From JAOUJD01 sp963726405 (GTDB taxonomy: Bacteria; Pseudomonadota; Gammaproteobacteria; Burkholderiales; Burkholderiaceae_F), in NCBI GenBank assembly GCA_963726405.1, contig CAVSCF010000005.1:434001-498000 (forward strand): a DNA stretch of 64,000 nucleotides, read 5' to 3'. Position 1 is the stretch's first letter. Each line of letters starts with the position of its first letter. The position numbers were made by a program, and so were the translations under genes. Below are positions 1 to 8,479 of this stretch, in pieces. The notes beneath the pieces are model-generated. The model made no database searches. It was not told where the DNA came from and saw only the letters and a list, made by a program, of their open reading frames with translations.

Positions 1-1278
1 TACGTCGAACCAGTCGATGACAAGAAGCTGATGCAGGAGGCGATTTCCGGGATGCTCGCCGGCCTGGATCCGCATTCGGCCTATCTCGATGCCGACGCCT
101 TCAAGGACATGCAGAGCAGCACCCAGGGCGAGTTCGGCGGTCTCGGCATCGAGGTCGGCGCCGAGGACGGCCTCATCAAGGTGATCTCGCCCATCGACGA
201 CACCCCGGCTTCGCGTGCAGGCATCAAGGCCGGCGACCTGATCGTGAAGATCGACGACAAGGTCACGCGCGGCATGACGCTGCCCGAGGCGGTCAAGTTG
301 ATGCGGGGCAAGCCGCGCACGCCGATCGTGCTGACGGTCGCCCGCAAGAACGAAGACAAGCCGCTCGAGTTCAAGCTGATGCGCGATGTCATCCGCGTGC
401 AGTCGGTGAAAGCCAAGATGATCGAGCCGGGCTACGGCTTCATCCGTGTGTCGCAGTTCCAGGAGCGCACGGTCGATGACCTGGTCAAGGCGATCAACGA
501 CCTGTACAAGGCGGGCCCGCTGAAAGGCCTCGTGCTGGACCTGCGCAACGACCCGGGCGGCCTGCTGCACACCGCCATCGGCGTGTCGGCCGCCTTCCTG
601 CCGCCGAAGGCACTGGTCGTTTCCACTGACGGGCGCACCGACGAGAACCGCCGCAAGTTCCTGGCGTCGCCCGAGGACTACCTGCGCGGACGTGGCGAGG
701 ACGTGCTGTCCAGGCTGCCGCCGCAGGTGAAGAACGTACCGATGACGGTGCTGGTGAACGGCGCGTCGGCATCGGCGTCCGAGATCGTCGCCGGTGCCCT
801 GCAGGATCACAAGCGCGCCGTCGTGCTCGGCACCCAGAGCTTCGGCAAGGGCTCGGTGCAGACCATCATTCCGCTGCGCATGGACCGCGACAACCCCGCC
901 GCGATCAAACTCACCACGGCGCGCTACTTCACTCCCAGCGGCCGCTCCATCCAGGCCAAGGGCATCGTTCCCGACTTCACCGTCGAGGATACGGCCGAGG
1001 GCAACTTCGCAGGCTTCAACGTCCGCGAAGCCGACCTCATGCGCCACCTCGAGGACAGCAAGGCGCAGGACGCGGCCAAGCGGGCGTCCACCCCGCCCGG
1101 CGTGGCGACGCCAGCGCCGGCCGCCGTGCCGTCGACCGAAGCCAAGACGCCTCCGCGCCGCTACGATTGGGGCAGTCCCGAGGACTTCCAGTTGCAGCAG
1201 GCCATGAACCACCTGAAGGGCAAGACCGTGCAGGTGGCGAAGCCGAAGGAGTCGGTCGCCACGGCGCCGGCGCGCTGA
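1..1278 (+). CDS. C-terminal processing peptidase, S41 family (5' truncated)
   Basis: The reading frame is open from base 1, so the N-terminus, including any signal peptide, lies outside the window. A PDZ domain (about residues 45-125 of the visible part, with the carboxylate-binding GLGIEV stretch) is followed by the S41 protease core. The serine/lysine dyad is recognisable: the Ser lies in the SASASE motif after VNGA, and the Lys in SFGKGSVQ. Such Ctp/Prc proteases act in the periplasm or envelope, trimming or degrading proteins from their C-termini. A low-complexity Ala/Pro stretch follows the catalytic domain. A strong terminator follows the stop codon. Family assignment is firm; the specific substrate is not deducible. 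Confidence 0.93.
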   Translation, partial: YVEPVDDKKLMQEAISGMLAGLDPHSAYLDADAFKDMQSSTQGEFGGLGIEVGAEDGLIKVISPIDDTPASRAGIKAGDLIVKIDDKVTRGMTLPEAVKLMRGKPRTPIVLTVARKNEDKPLEFKLMRDVIRVQSVKAKMIEPGYGFIRVSQFQERTVDDLVKAINDLYKAGPLKGLVLDLRNDPGGLLHTAIGVSAAFLPPKALVVSTDGRTDENRRKFLASPEDYLRGRGEDVLSRLPPQVKNVPMTVLVNGASASASEIVAGALQDHKRAVVLGTQSFGKGSVQTIIPLRMDRDNPAAIKLTTARYFTPSGRSIQAKGIVPDFTVEDTAEGNFAGFNVREADLMRHLEDSKAQDAAKRASTPPGVATPAPAAVPSTEAKTPPRRYDWGSPEDFQLQQAMNHLKGKTVQVAKPKESVATAPAR

Positions 1279-1298
1279 GCCGCATCGCCTCTTCCGAC

Positions 1299-1324
1299 GG
1301 GCCGCTGAGCGGCCCGTTTTTCTT
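1299..1324 (+). terminator. Rho-independent terminator after the Ctp gene
   Basis: A perfect 7-bp stem, GGGCCGC/GCGGCCC with a TGA loop, is followed by GTTTTTCTTT. It lies 21 bases after the protease stop codon and its T-tract ends almost at the moeB start codon (1328). Confidence 0.88.
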
Positions 1325-1327
1325 TCG

Positions 1328-2074
1328 ATGAACGATCAGGAACTCCTCCGCTACTCGCGCCACATCCTGCTGAACGAAATCGGCGTCGAGGGGCAGCAGC
1401 GCCTGCGTGAAGCCTCGATGCTGGTGATCGGCGCAGGAGGACTCGGTTCGCCGGCAGCGTTCTACCTTGCTTCGGCCGGCGTCGCGCGCATCACGCTGGT
1501 GGACGGCGACCGTGTCGATCTCACCAACCTCCAGCGCCAGATCCTCCATACGACAGCACGCATCGGCATGCCCAAAGCGGTCTCCGGCCAGGCCGCCCTC
1601 GCCGCAATCAACGACGACGTGGAGGTGGTTCCTGTGGCGTCACGGGCGGACGAGAACGCGCTGATGTCGCTGGTCGGTTCGGCCACGGTCGTGCTCGACT
1701 GTTCGGACAACTTTGCCACGCGCCACGCGCTCAATCGCGCCTGCGTGGCGCATCGCAAGCCGCTCGTCTCGGGGGCCGCCATTCGTTTCGACGGCCAGGT
1801 CGCAGTGTTCGACCTGCGCCATGCCGACTCCCCGTGCTACGCGTGCCTGTTCCCGCCCGGTGACGGCGAGGACGAGTTGTGCGCGGTGATGGGAGTGTTC
1901 GCGCCGCTGACCGGAATCATTGGCACCACGCAGGCCGCCGAAGCGCTGAAGCTCGCCGCGGGCGTCGGCGAGACGCTCGAGGGCCGCCTCCTGATGCTGG
2001 ACGCGCTATCGATGCGCTGGCACGCCGTGCGCGTGCGACGCGATCCGGCCTGCCCCGTGTGCTCGGGGCGCTGA
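1328..2074 (+). CDS. moeB: MoeB/ThiF-family sulfur-carrier adenylyltransferase
   Basis: E1-like enzyme that adenylates the C-terminal glycine of a sulfur-carrier protein (MoaD in molybdopterin synthesis, or ThiS). The N-terminus LLRYSRHILL and the nucleotide loop GAGGLGSP (about residues 37-44) are characteristic. Two CxxC pairs (CYAC and CPVC) form the structural zinc site. Length (248 aa) is normal. The ATG was chosen because it gives the canonical N-terminus, but no Shine-Dalgarno sequence precedes it: the upstream terminator ends a few bases before. MoeB and ThiF cannot be separated reliably by sequence alone; no moa or thi genes are adjacent. Convergent with slmA. Confidence 0.88.
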   Translation: MNDQELLRYSRHILLNEIGVEGQQRLREASMLVIGAGGLGSPAAFYLASAGVARITLVDGDRVDLTNLQRQILHTTARIGMPKAVSGQAALAAINDDVEVVPVASRADENALMSLVGSATVVLDCSDNFATRHALNRACVAHRKPLVSGAAIRFDGQVAVFDLRHADSPCYACLFPPGDGEDELCAVMGVFAPLTGIIGTTQAAEALKLAAGVGETLEGRLLMLDALSMRWHAVRVRRDPACPVCSGR

Positions 2075-2096
2075 CGCTGTTTCGAGGGAGATGCTG

Positions 2097-2696
2097 CTAG
2101 GAGAGCAGCGCGGGAAGTTGCACGTCCAACGCGTCCGCGGGCGCCTTGCGAAAGCCGCTCTTGGCAAAGCGGTGCCAGCGGCCCACCACGAAAGCGACGA
2201 CGAGCGCGGCGCGCGCGGCCGGGTCGAACGAGTCAGGAAGTTCCTGCTCCGTCACGGCGAGCCGATAGCTCTGCTTCAGCGAGGACTCGATCCGGTCGAA
2301 CAACTGGTTCATCCGCTCCTGCAGACGCTCGTTCTCGTTCACGAGAGCATCGCCGATCAGCACGCGCGTCATGCCTCGGTTGGTCTGCGCGAAATCGAGC
2401 AACATCGCGATCATCGATCGCGCCTGCTTCAGGCCGGAGGTTTCCTTCGCGCTGATCTCGTTGATCAGTCCGAAGATGGTGGTCTCGATGAACTCGATCA
2501 GGCCCTCGAACATCTGGGCCTTGCTCGCGAAATGGCGGTACAGCGCCGCTTCCGAGACATCGAGGCGCGCCGCCAGCGCGGCCGTGGTGATCTTCTCGCC
2601 CTTCGGATCCTCGAGCATGGCCGCCAGCGTCTGCAGGATCTGCAGCTTTCGGGCTCCGGGCTTGCGAGGACTGCTCAGCGGACTGGTGATGTCCAT
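2097..2696 (-). CDS. slmA: Nucleoid occlusion factor SlmA (TetR family)
   Basis: DNA-binding division inhibitor that, bound to specific chromosomal sites, prevents FtsZ ring assembly over the nucleoid. The product has an N-terminal TetR helix-turn-helix (about residues 35-65, with DVSEAALYRHFASKAQMFEGL) and an all-helical C-terminal domain. Length from the chosen ATG is 199 aa, matching E. coli SlmA (198 aa); the frame is open further upstream but that extension does not resemble the family. The gene converges on moeB. A palindrome and a TAGTAT -10-like box lie upstream. Confidence 0.9.
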   Translation of the reverse strand: MDITSPLSSPRKPGARKLQILQTLAAMLEDPKGEKITTAALAARLDVSEAALYRHFASKAQMFEGLIEFIETTIFGLINEISAKETSGLKQARSMIAMLLDFAQTNRGMTRVLIGDALVNENERLQERMNQLFDRIESSLKQSYRLAVTEQELPDSFDPAARAALVVAFVVGRWHRFAKSGFRKAPADALDVQLPALLS

Positions 2697-2723
2697 GGCA
2701 CCGTCGGGAGGGTGGCGAGGTCG

Positions 2724-2755
2724 ACGTCCGGCGGGCCGGACGTGAATGCATACTA
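2724..2755 (-). promoter_or_regulatory. Putative slmA promoter with perfect palindrome
   Basis: Reading toward slmA, a TAGTAT -10-like box (2755-2750) is followed by the palindrome ACGTCCGGC-GG-GCCGGACGT (2743-2724), which would sit at or near the transcript 5' end, about 28 bases before the ATG. It could be an operator or a 5' RNA hairpin. It does not match the known SlmA-binding sequence (GTGAGTACTCAC type). No convincing -35 box was seen. Confidence 0.45.
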
Positions 2756-2828
2756 TCCCAGAAGCGCCACGCGGAGTGCGGGTCTGCAGTTCATGCAACA
2801 CCCGAACAAGGCCGCGTTTGCCGCCCTC

Positions 2829-4694
2829 TTAAGGGCTTTGGCTGAGGTCGCAGAAGCAGTAGGAGAACGCGGTCAGCGGCTGTCTGCGTGCCGTGGCCAG
2901 CATTTCGAGTTCGCGCTGCAGTTGGCGCCGTGAAACACCGAGCAGCGCCTGCGCGGCGGTCTCCCAGCCGAACTGAGTGCGCGCAACGGCGGCCACTTCT
3001 CCGAGCAGCAGCGACAGGTAGCGGTTGATCCCGCGCGGCTCGTGTTCGATGTACTCGACCCGGTAAGTCTCGCCGAGGGCGGCGCGGCGGGCGGCGCTCT
3101 TGATCGCGTCGTCAATCCCACCCAGCCCATCCACCAGCCCGCGCTCCTTGGCCTGCGCCCCGGTCCACACGCGGCCCTGGGCGACCTCGTTGATGCGTTC
3201 CGGCGTGGAATGGCGCCGCTCGGCCACCAGGGTCAGGAAGTCGCGGTAATTGCTGCCGATCATCTGCGAGATCACCTGCTCGAGCCGCTTGTCGAGGGGC
3301 TTGGCGAGGTCGGTCGCACCGCCCAGCCAGGTCGTCGACACGCTGTCGGTCGTGATCCCGAGCTTGTCCGCGGCGCCCTCGAAGCTCGGAATGAGGCCGA
3401 AGACACCGATCGAGCCGGTGATGGTGGCCGCGTCGGCCAGCACTTCATCCCCGCCCATCGCGATCCAGTAACCGCCCGAGGCGGCCACGTCGCCCATCGA
3501 CACCACCACCGGTTTGCCGGCCTTGCGAGTGAGGTCGAGCTGTTCACGGATGAGCTCCGATGCCTGCACCATCCCGCCGGGGGAGTCGATGCGCATCACA
3601 ACGGCCTTCACGTCGTCGTCCTGGCGTGCTCGCTGGATCAATTCGGCGGTCGAACTCGCGCCGACCCGACCCTGCCGCCCGTCACCGCCGACGATTTCGC
3701 CCTGCGCCACGATCACGCCGACGGCCGCACCCGTCGCCGGCTGCCGCACATGGCGCAGGTACGAATAGAGGGAGATCTGGCGGAACGTTTCCTCGTCGTC
3801 ATCGCTGCGCGGCACCCCTGCGTCGAGCAGCGCGCGCCGGAACTCGTCGCGGGTCTTGAGGCCGTCGACCAGCTTTTCCTTGACCGCGAGCCTTGCAACG
3901 TCGCCGTCGACCGCGGCGAGCCGCTGCGGCAGGTCGTCGATGACGGCGTTGATCGTCCCGGCCTTGAGCTTGCGCACGCGCTCGACGTCCCCCGTCCAGA
4001 GGGACCACAGCCCATCCAGCAGATAGGCGTCGGCTTCCCTCGCCTCGGGCGTCGGCCCGGTCCGCGTGAAGGGTTCGGCGAAGCTCTTGTACCGGCCGGC
4101 CTGAAACACGTTGACCCGCACGCCCAGCTTGTCCAGCAGGTTCTTGAAGTAGGTTCGCGTGCCGCCCAGGCCATGCACGGTCACCATGCCGGCCGGATGC
4201 ATGTAGACCTCGTTCGCCTGCGCGGCGAGGTAGTACTGGGGCTGGCTGAAGCTCTCGCCCCAGGCGACGACGGGCTTCCCGCTCGCCTTGAACTTCTCGA
4301 GCGCCGCGGCGACTTCGCGCAGCGTCGCCTGGCCCCCACGGCCCATTTCGTCGAGAACGAGCACCGCGCGAGTGATCTGCGGGTCGCGGGACGCGCGGTC
4401 GATGGCATCCAGCACGTCGCGCAGCCGCGTCTCGAACCGCTGTTCGCCCAGCGCCTCGGCCACCGCGGCTTCGCGCGGGCCGATGGTGTACTCCTCGACG
4501 AGATCGCCCTGCAGGTTCAGCACGAGCGCGGTGTCGGCCTGGAGGCGTGCCGGCTTGTCGCCCGACAACCAGACGATCAGCAGCACGGCGACGATCGCCA
4601 TGAACAGCACGTTGAGGACGAGCCGCCGGCTGAAATCCAGCAGCCGCCACAAGCCTAAGAAGAACCGGCGAAAGAACCCGGGACGCTCGGGCAT
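2829..4694 (-). CDS. sppA: Signal peptide peptidase SppA, 67K type
   Basis: Inner-membrane serine protease that degrades signal peptides released by leader peptidase. One N-terminal transmembrane segment (about residues 25-44) anchors a tandem S49 protein. The catalytic pair is visible: Lys203 in AGRYKSFAEPF of the first repeat and Ser406 in GDVAASGGYW of the second, as in the E. coli enzyme. The 621-aa length is normal for the long form. The ATG is preceded by CTGGAGTGAAAC, a good ribosome-binding site. It lies downstream of argB and the HAD gene on the same strand, with a 61-bp gap. Confidence 0.94.
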   Translation of the reverse strand: MPERPGFFRRFFLGLWRLLDFSRRLVLNVLFMAIVAVLLIVWLSGDKPARLQADTALVLNLQGDLVEEYTIGPREAAVAEALGEQRFETRLRDVLDAIDRASRDPQITRAVLVLDEMGRGGQATLREVAAALEKFKASGKPVVAWGESFSQPQYYLAAQANEVYMHPAGMVTVHGLGGTRTYFKNLLDKLGVRVNVFQAGRYKSFAEPFTRTGPTPEAREADAYLLDGLWSLWTGDVERVRKLKAGTINAVIDDLPQRLAAVDGDVARLAVKEKLVDGLKTRDEFRRALLDAGVPRSDDDEETFRQISLYSYLRHVRQPATGAAVGVIVAQGEIVGGDGRQGRVGASSTAELIQRARQDDDVKAVVMRIDSPGGMVQASELIREQLDLTRKAGKPVVVSMGDVAASGGYWIAMGGDEVLADAATITGSIGVFGLIPSFEGAADKLGITTDSVSTTWLGGATDLAKPLDKRLEQVISQMIGSNYRDFLTLVAERRHSTPERINEVAQGRVWTGAQAKERGLVDGLGGIDDAIKSAARRAALGETYRVEYIEHEPRGINRYLSLLLGEVAAVARTQFGWETAAQALLGVSRRQLQRELEMLATARRQPLTAFSYCFCDLSQSP

Positions 4695-4755
4695 GTTTCA
4701 CTCCAGGGAGTTGGATCGGTAACCCGTCAGCTTAGCGGAGCGCGGGTGAGGGGCT

Positions 4756-5532
4756 TCAGCGACGCAGGCGTGCAAGGCCGTGCGGCAACTGATGCAGCGA
4801 GCGGATGACCAGGCCCGCCCGCGGCGCACCGCGTCGCGGGTGAGCGCCTCCGTGGGCAAATCGCGTACCGTGGCCCGTCATCAGAACGGTCCGGAAGCCG
4901 AGCGCGCGCGCCGCCTTCAGGTTCGTCGCGCTGTCTTCGACCAGGACAGCGTGCCCGGGCCGTACCCGCTCGCGCGCGAGCATCGCGCGCAGCATCAGTC
5001 GCGACGGCTTGGGCCGGAACGTGCCATGCACGCGCATCGTCTCGATGCTGTAGCGCGCGCGGAAGTGGCGGTGCACGGCAAGCGCGCGCAGTACGGCGCT
5101 GGCGTACGCCATCGGCGCGTTCGTCAGCAGGACCTTCCGGCCGGGCAACCGCGCAAAGAGACCGGTGAGCCCGCGTTCGGCGCGAACGAGCGCCGCGACG
5201 TCGAAGTCGTGCGTCTCGCGCAGGAAATGCGCCGCATCGACCGCGTGATGGCGCACCAGTCCGATGAGCGTGGCCCCGTAGCGGCGCCAATAGAGCGTGC
5301 GCAGTCGGTTGGCCTCCTCCCGATCCACGCGGAGGTGGCGCTCGACGTAGTCCGTCATGCGGCGATCGATCTGCCGGAAGATCGCGTGAGAGGCGTCGTG
5401 CAGCGTGTCGTCGAGGTCGAAGAAGAACACCGGTCGACGCCCTGCCGGCGGGAGGGGCTGCGCAACCGCGCCGCAATGGCGCACGGCGCGCCGCGCGCGA
5501 ACGCGCGGCGCCATGGTCCGGCCTCGGATCAC
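4756..5532 (-). CDS. HAD hydrolase, pyrimidine 5'-nucleotidase type
   Basis: HAD-superfamily phosphatase with motif I FFFDLDDTLHD (about residues 36-46, nucleophile Asp in DLDDT), motif II LLTNAP and motif III/IV KPS...VEDSATNLKAA. The pattern fits the pyrimidine 5'-nucleotidase group (SDT1/YjjG-like), which dephosphorylates nucleoside monophosphates, but the substrate is not proven by sequence. The GTG start overlaps the argB stop codon in a GTGA junction, indicating translational coupling; an ATG six codons later is the alternative start. Placement beside argB is common in betaproteobacteria. Confidence 0.82.
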   Translation of the reverse strand: MIRGRTMAPRVRARRAVRHCGAVAQPLPPAGRRPVFFFDLDDTLHDASHAIFRQIDRRMTDYVERHLRVDREEANRLRTLYWRRYGATLIGLVRHHAVDAAHFLRETHDFDVAALVRAERGLTGLFARLPGRKVLLTNAPMAYASAVLRALAVHRHFRARYSIETMRVHGTFRPKPSRLMLRAMLARERVRPGHAVLVEDSATNLKAARALGFRTVLMTGHGTRFAHGGAHPRRGAPRAGLVIRSLHQLPHGLARLRR

Positions 5533-6416
5533 TTCGACTTGATCATGGTGCCCACACCCTGATCCGTCAGGATCTCGAGCAGCAGGCAGTGGTCGACCCG
5601 ACCATCGATGATGTGCACGGCGTTGACGCCGCTCTTTGCCGCCTCGAGCGCCGAGGAGATCTTGGGCAGCATTCCGCCGGAGATCGTGCCGTCGGCGAAC
5701 AACTCGTCGATCTGCCGCGCCGACAGTCCCGTCAGCAGCTTGCCGTTCTTGTCGAGCACGCCCGGGGTGTTGGTGAGCATCACCAGCTTCTCGGCCTTCA
5801 GGATCTCGGCGATCTTGCCGGCAACGACGTCCGCGTTGATGTTGTAGGTGACGCCGTCCTCGCCGAAGCCGATCGGCGAAATGACCGGGATGAAGGCATC
5901 GTCCTGCAGCGCCTTCACGACCGCTGGATTGATCGCCTCGATCTCGCCCACCTGGCCGATATCGTGGCTCTTGGTGGGGTCGTCCTTGTCCGGCAGCCGC
6001 AGCTTGCGGGCGCGGATCAGGCCGCCGTCCTTGCCGGTCAGGCCCACCGCCTGGCCGCCGAAGCGGTTGATCATCGTCACCAGTTCGCCCTGCACTTCAC
6101 CGGCGAGGACCCACTCGACGACTTCCATCGTCTCGGCGTCGGTGACGCGCATGCCCTGGATGAACGTGGACTTCTTGCCGACGCGCTCCAGCGCCTCGTC
6201 GATCTGCGGGCCGCCGCCGTGCACGACGATGGGGTTCATGCCGACCAGTTTCAGCAGCACCACGTCGTGTGCGAACGCTTCCTTCAGTTCCTGGTCGATC
6301 ATCGCGTTGCCGCCGTACTTCACGACGATCGTCTTGCCGTGGAAACGCCGGATATACGGCAGCGCCTCGGAAAGGATTTCGGCCTTCAGTTGCGGGGCGA
6401 TCTGCGCGGTGTCCAT
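5529..6416 (-). CDS. argB: Acetylglutamate kinase
   Basis: Phosphorylates N-acetyl-L-glutamate with ATP, the second step of arginine biosynthesis, in the cytosol. The amino-acid kinase fold is clear: IVVKYGGNAM near residue 30, VVHGGGPQI around residue 65, and the C-terminal DGRVDHCLLLEILTDQGVGT motif. The N-terminal helix seen in hexameric, arginine-inhibited NAGKs (about residues 1-25) is present, so feedback inhibition by arginine is plausible. The 295-aa length is normal. First gene of a minus-strand unit with the HAD gene (4-nt overlap) and perhaps sppA. Confidence 0.96.
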   Translation of the reverse strand: MDTAQIAPQLKAEILSEALPYIRRFHGKTIVVKYGGNAMIDQELKEAFAHDVVLLKLVGMNPIVVHGGGPQIDEALERVGKKSTFIQGMRVTDAETMEVVEWVLAGEVQGELVTMINRFGGQAVGLTGKDGGLIRARKLRLPDKDDPTKSHDIGQVGEIEAINPAVVKALQDDAFIPVISPIGFGEDGVTYNINADVVAGKIAEILKAEKLVMLTNTPGVLDKNGKLLTGLSARQIDELFADGTISGGMLPKISSALEAAKSGVNAVHIIDGRVDHCLLLEILTDQGVGTMIKSK

Positions 6417-6585
6417 GGAGGCAGTGGCTCTCTAGGTAGGCGATGGACGAGGGAAGGCGTGAGGCGGGAGCCGCGAGGCGCGCGAATCTTACACCGCGCT
6501 CCCTCCAGCGCACGACGAAACCCGGGCACGTGCCGTGCCGTTGCGCGCCGTGCAACCGCGAGAACGGCCGTGGCATCATCGTTTT

Positions 6586-6609
6586 CGTCGGCGTCTTTCC
6601 ACGCCGACG
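6586..6609. repeat. Perfect 9-bp inverted repeat upstream of the HMA gene
   Basis: CGTCGGCGT and ACGCCGACG are separated by CTTTCC. The dyad lies 25 bases before the heavy-metal-associated protein start codon, within the 218-bp divergent argB/HMA intergenic region. No T-tract follows, so a terminator is unlikely; an operator or leader hairpin is possible. The rest of 6417-6634 shows nothing else I recognise. Confidence 0.5.
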
Positions 6610-6634
6610 CTCCCTCTCCCGGCAAGGACCCGCC

Positions 6635-6838
6635 ATGCAGCAGGAATTCAGGATTGAAGGCATGCACTGCAACGGATGCGTCGCCCGCGTGACGAAGGCG
6701 CTGCAGGCGATCGCCGACGACGTGCAGGTGACCCTGGATCCGCCGCGCGCCACGCTCGAAGTGGCCGACCCGCTGTCCCTCGACGAGGTCAAGGCGGCCG
6801 TGAAGAACGCCGGCGACTACGTCGTCGCCCCGGCCTGA
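6635..6838 (+). CDS. Heavy-metal-associated (HMA) domain protein, CopZ-like
   Basis: A 67-aa single-domain protein of the ferredoxin-like HMA fold. The metal-binding motif GMHCNGC is at residues 9-15. Proteins of this kind carry Cu(I) to P-type ATPases or other copper proteins in the cytosol. The ATG gives the canonical size; longer versions in this frame have no family resemblance. It converges on the PCu(A)C-domain gene (stops 15 bp apart), so two copper-handling proteins are paired. No copper ATPase is in the window. Confidence 0.88.
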   Translation: MQQEFRIEGMHCNGCVARVTKALQAIADDVQVTLDPPRATLEVADPLSLDEVKAAVKNAGDYVVAPA

Positions 6839-6853
6839 GCGCGACGCCCCGCG

Positions 6854-7303
6854 TCAGTGCTTCTGGGCGTCGGCACCCGGCGGAGCCGACCGCACCTCGA
6901 CTTCGACCGGCTGCGTCACGCGTTTGCCATCGCGTGTCTCCAGCCGGAGTTCGACCTGCACCTTGTCGCCGGCCTTGAGCGGACGCTTGAGGTCGAGCAG
7001 CATCACGTGATAGCCGCCCGGCTTGAGCTGGACTTCGCGCCCGGCCGGCAGGTCCACGCCGGGAACCGCGCGCATCTTCATCACGTTGTTGTCCATCGAC
7101 ATTTCGTGCAGTTCAACGACGCCAGCGACCGGACTTGCGGCGCCGACGAGGCGACCGCCGTCCTTCGAGACAAGAGTCATGAAGGCCCCCGTGCCGGTCT
7201 GGCCCGGCACCGTCGAGCGGGCCCAGGGTGAGGTCACCGTGACCTGCGCCCAGGCGCTGCCGGTGGCTGCCAGAACGAGACAGGCAATCAAAATGCGTTT
7301 CAT
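6854..7303 (-). CDS. Periplasmic copper chaperone, PCu(A)C domain
   Basis: Secreted protein with a clear signal peptide (residues 1-19, ending GSAWA) and one PCu(A)C domain. The HxnM...HxM copper-binding signature is visible: His in ELHEMSM, a Met about ten residues later in VMKM, and HVM in GGYHVML. This family binds Cu(I) in the periplasm and helps assemble the CuA or CuB site of cytochrome oxidases. The ATG is preceded by GAGGAA at good spacing. The C-terminal tail carries extra charged residues and ends QKH. No oxidase genes are adjacent. Confidence 0.9.
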   Translation of the reverse strand: MKRILIACLVLAATGSAWAQVTVTSPWARSTVPGQTGTGAFMTLVSKDGGRLVGAASPVAGVVELHEMSMDNNVMKMRAVPGVDLPAGREVQLKPGGYHVMLLDLKRPLKAGDKVQVELRLETRDGKRVTQPVEVEVRSAPPGADAQKH

Positions 7304-7344
7304 ATGCGTTCCTCGCTGATGTTCGATTCTAGAGGCTCCGGTAC

Positions 7345-7716
7345 TCAACGCGGCGCCTTCCCGTCCGGTTCACCGGTCGTGCTGCCCGCCTGGCCAGGCG
7401 GGTCTGAAGGACCGAGACGCGGGTCGAGGCGCATGGCCGCCTTGACCAGCAGGTGCGCCGACACCGGTGCCGTCAGGAACACGAACAGCGTGATCAGCAG
7501 TTCGTGAAACGCCGGTCGGCCGGTTCCCGCGAAGTACAGCATCGAGGCAATCAGTACGCAGCCGACCCCCAGCGTGCTGGCCTTGGTCGGACCGTGGAGA
7601 CGCTTCAGGAAATCGGAAAGCTTCACCAGGCCAAGCGAGCCGACGAGCGCGAACGCAACACCGACGACGACAAGCACGGCCGCCAGGGCGTCGATCCAGA
7701 ACGGCACTTCCCTCAT
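7345..7716 (-). CDS. mrpG: Mrp-type Na+/H+ antiporter subunit G
   Basis: Small membrane subunit of the multi-component Mrp (Mnh/Pha) cation/proton antiporter, with three predicted transmembrane segments within residues 1-90 and the family motif GSLGLVKLSDFLKRLHGPTKASTLG. A hydrophilic, Pro/Gly-rich C-terminal tail follows. The ATG overlaps the mrpF stop by 4 nt. Last gene of the operon; the next upstream feature, the PCu(A)C gene start, is 41 bp away on the same strand. Confidence 0.92.
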   Translation of the reverse strand: MREVPFWIDALAAVLVVVGVAFALVGSLGLVKLSDFLKRLHGPTKASTLGVGCVLIASMLYFAGTGRPAFHELLITLFVFLTAPVSAHLLVKAAMRLDPRLGPSDPPGQAGSTTGEPDGKAPR

Positions 7717-7988
7717 TCGACGATGTCTCCGCGGAGCAGGTACTTTGCGAGTGCGACCGTGCCGACGAAGCCGAGCATGGCGATGATCAGCGCGGCCTCG
7801 AAGAACAGCTCGGTATTGAAACGCATGCCAACGAGAATGAGCACGGCCATCGAGTTCACGTAGAGCGTGTCCAGCGCGAGGATGCGGTCCGGCAACGTCG
7901 GGCCGCGCAGCAGCCGCCACGTGGCGAGCAACATCGACAGTGCGAGTCCGCCGATGGCCCATGGCAGCACGCCAGCAAGCAGGTTCAT
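7713..7988 (-). CDS. mrpF: Mrp-type Na+/H+ antiporter subunit F
   Basis: A 91-aa membrane protein with three hydrophobic segments and the conserved family stretch RGPTLPDRILALDTLYVNS. Subunit F is required for assembly of the Mrp complex. It overlaps mrpE and mrpG by 4 nt each, indicating coupled translation. Confidence 0.92.
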   Translation of the reverse strand: MNLLAGVLPWAIGGLALSMLLATWRLLRGPTLPDRILALDTLYVNSMAVLILVGMRFNTELFFEAALIIAMLGFVGTVALAKYLLRGDIVE

Positions 7989-8479
7989 CGCTCCTCCCCG
8001 AAGATGCGCCGCAGCGGCGCTTCGTACCGCGTCTTGATCGAAGCAATCAGCGCCGCCTCGTCCGACACGTTCAACGCGTGCACCAGCAGGAAGCGGCGGT
8101 CCTCGGTCAGGTCGGCGGAAAGTGTTCCCGGAGTCATCGTGATGATGCCGGCGAGCGATGCGATGCCGTAGGGTTCACGGATCTGGAGCGGCACCCACAC
8201 GAAACGCGGCTGGATCCGCCGCTCGGGCCCCAGGATCAGCCAGGCCACCTGCACATTCGATACGAGGATGTCCCACAGCACAGTCAGCGCGAGCCGCACC
8301 ACGACCGGCCACGCGCGCACCCTGGGCCAGTCGGGCCGAAACCGTTCGGTGAACCACGGAACGGAAACGGCGAACACAAGTGCAAGCGCGAGGTGGCCGG
8401 ACGACGCGCCGTTCAGCAGCAGCCATGCCAGGAAGAGGACCGCACTCAGCAGCGGCGCCGGGAACAAGCGAGCCATCAT
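7985..8479 (-). CDS. mrpE: Mrp-type Na+/H+ antiporter subunit E
   Basis: A 164-aa protein with two N-terminal transmembrane helices and a soluble C-terminal domain. The family signature is GIITMTPGTLSADLTEDRRFLLVH (about residues 111-134), interrupted by no gaps. Two consecutive ATG codons overlap the mrpD stop; the first forms an ATGA junction and is used here. Operon context makes the assignment secure. Confidence 0.93.
   Translation of the reverse strand: MMARLFPAPLLSAVLFLAWLLLNGASSGHLALALVFAVSVPWFTERFRPDWPRVRAWPVVVRLALTVLWDILVSNVQVAWLILGPERRIQPRFVWVPLQIREPYGIASLAGIITMTPGTLSADLTEDRRFLLVHALNVSDEAALIASIKTRYEAPLRRIFGEER

Noticed and set aside
3042..4658. 538-codon open frame on the plus strand inside sppA
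   Set aside because: It is the GC-driven shadow of sppA: Arg/His/Ala-rich, no motif, and sppA has catalytic residues and a ribosome-binding site.
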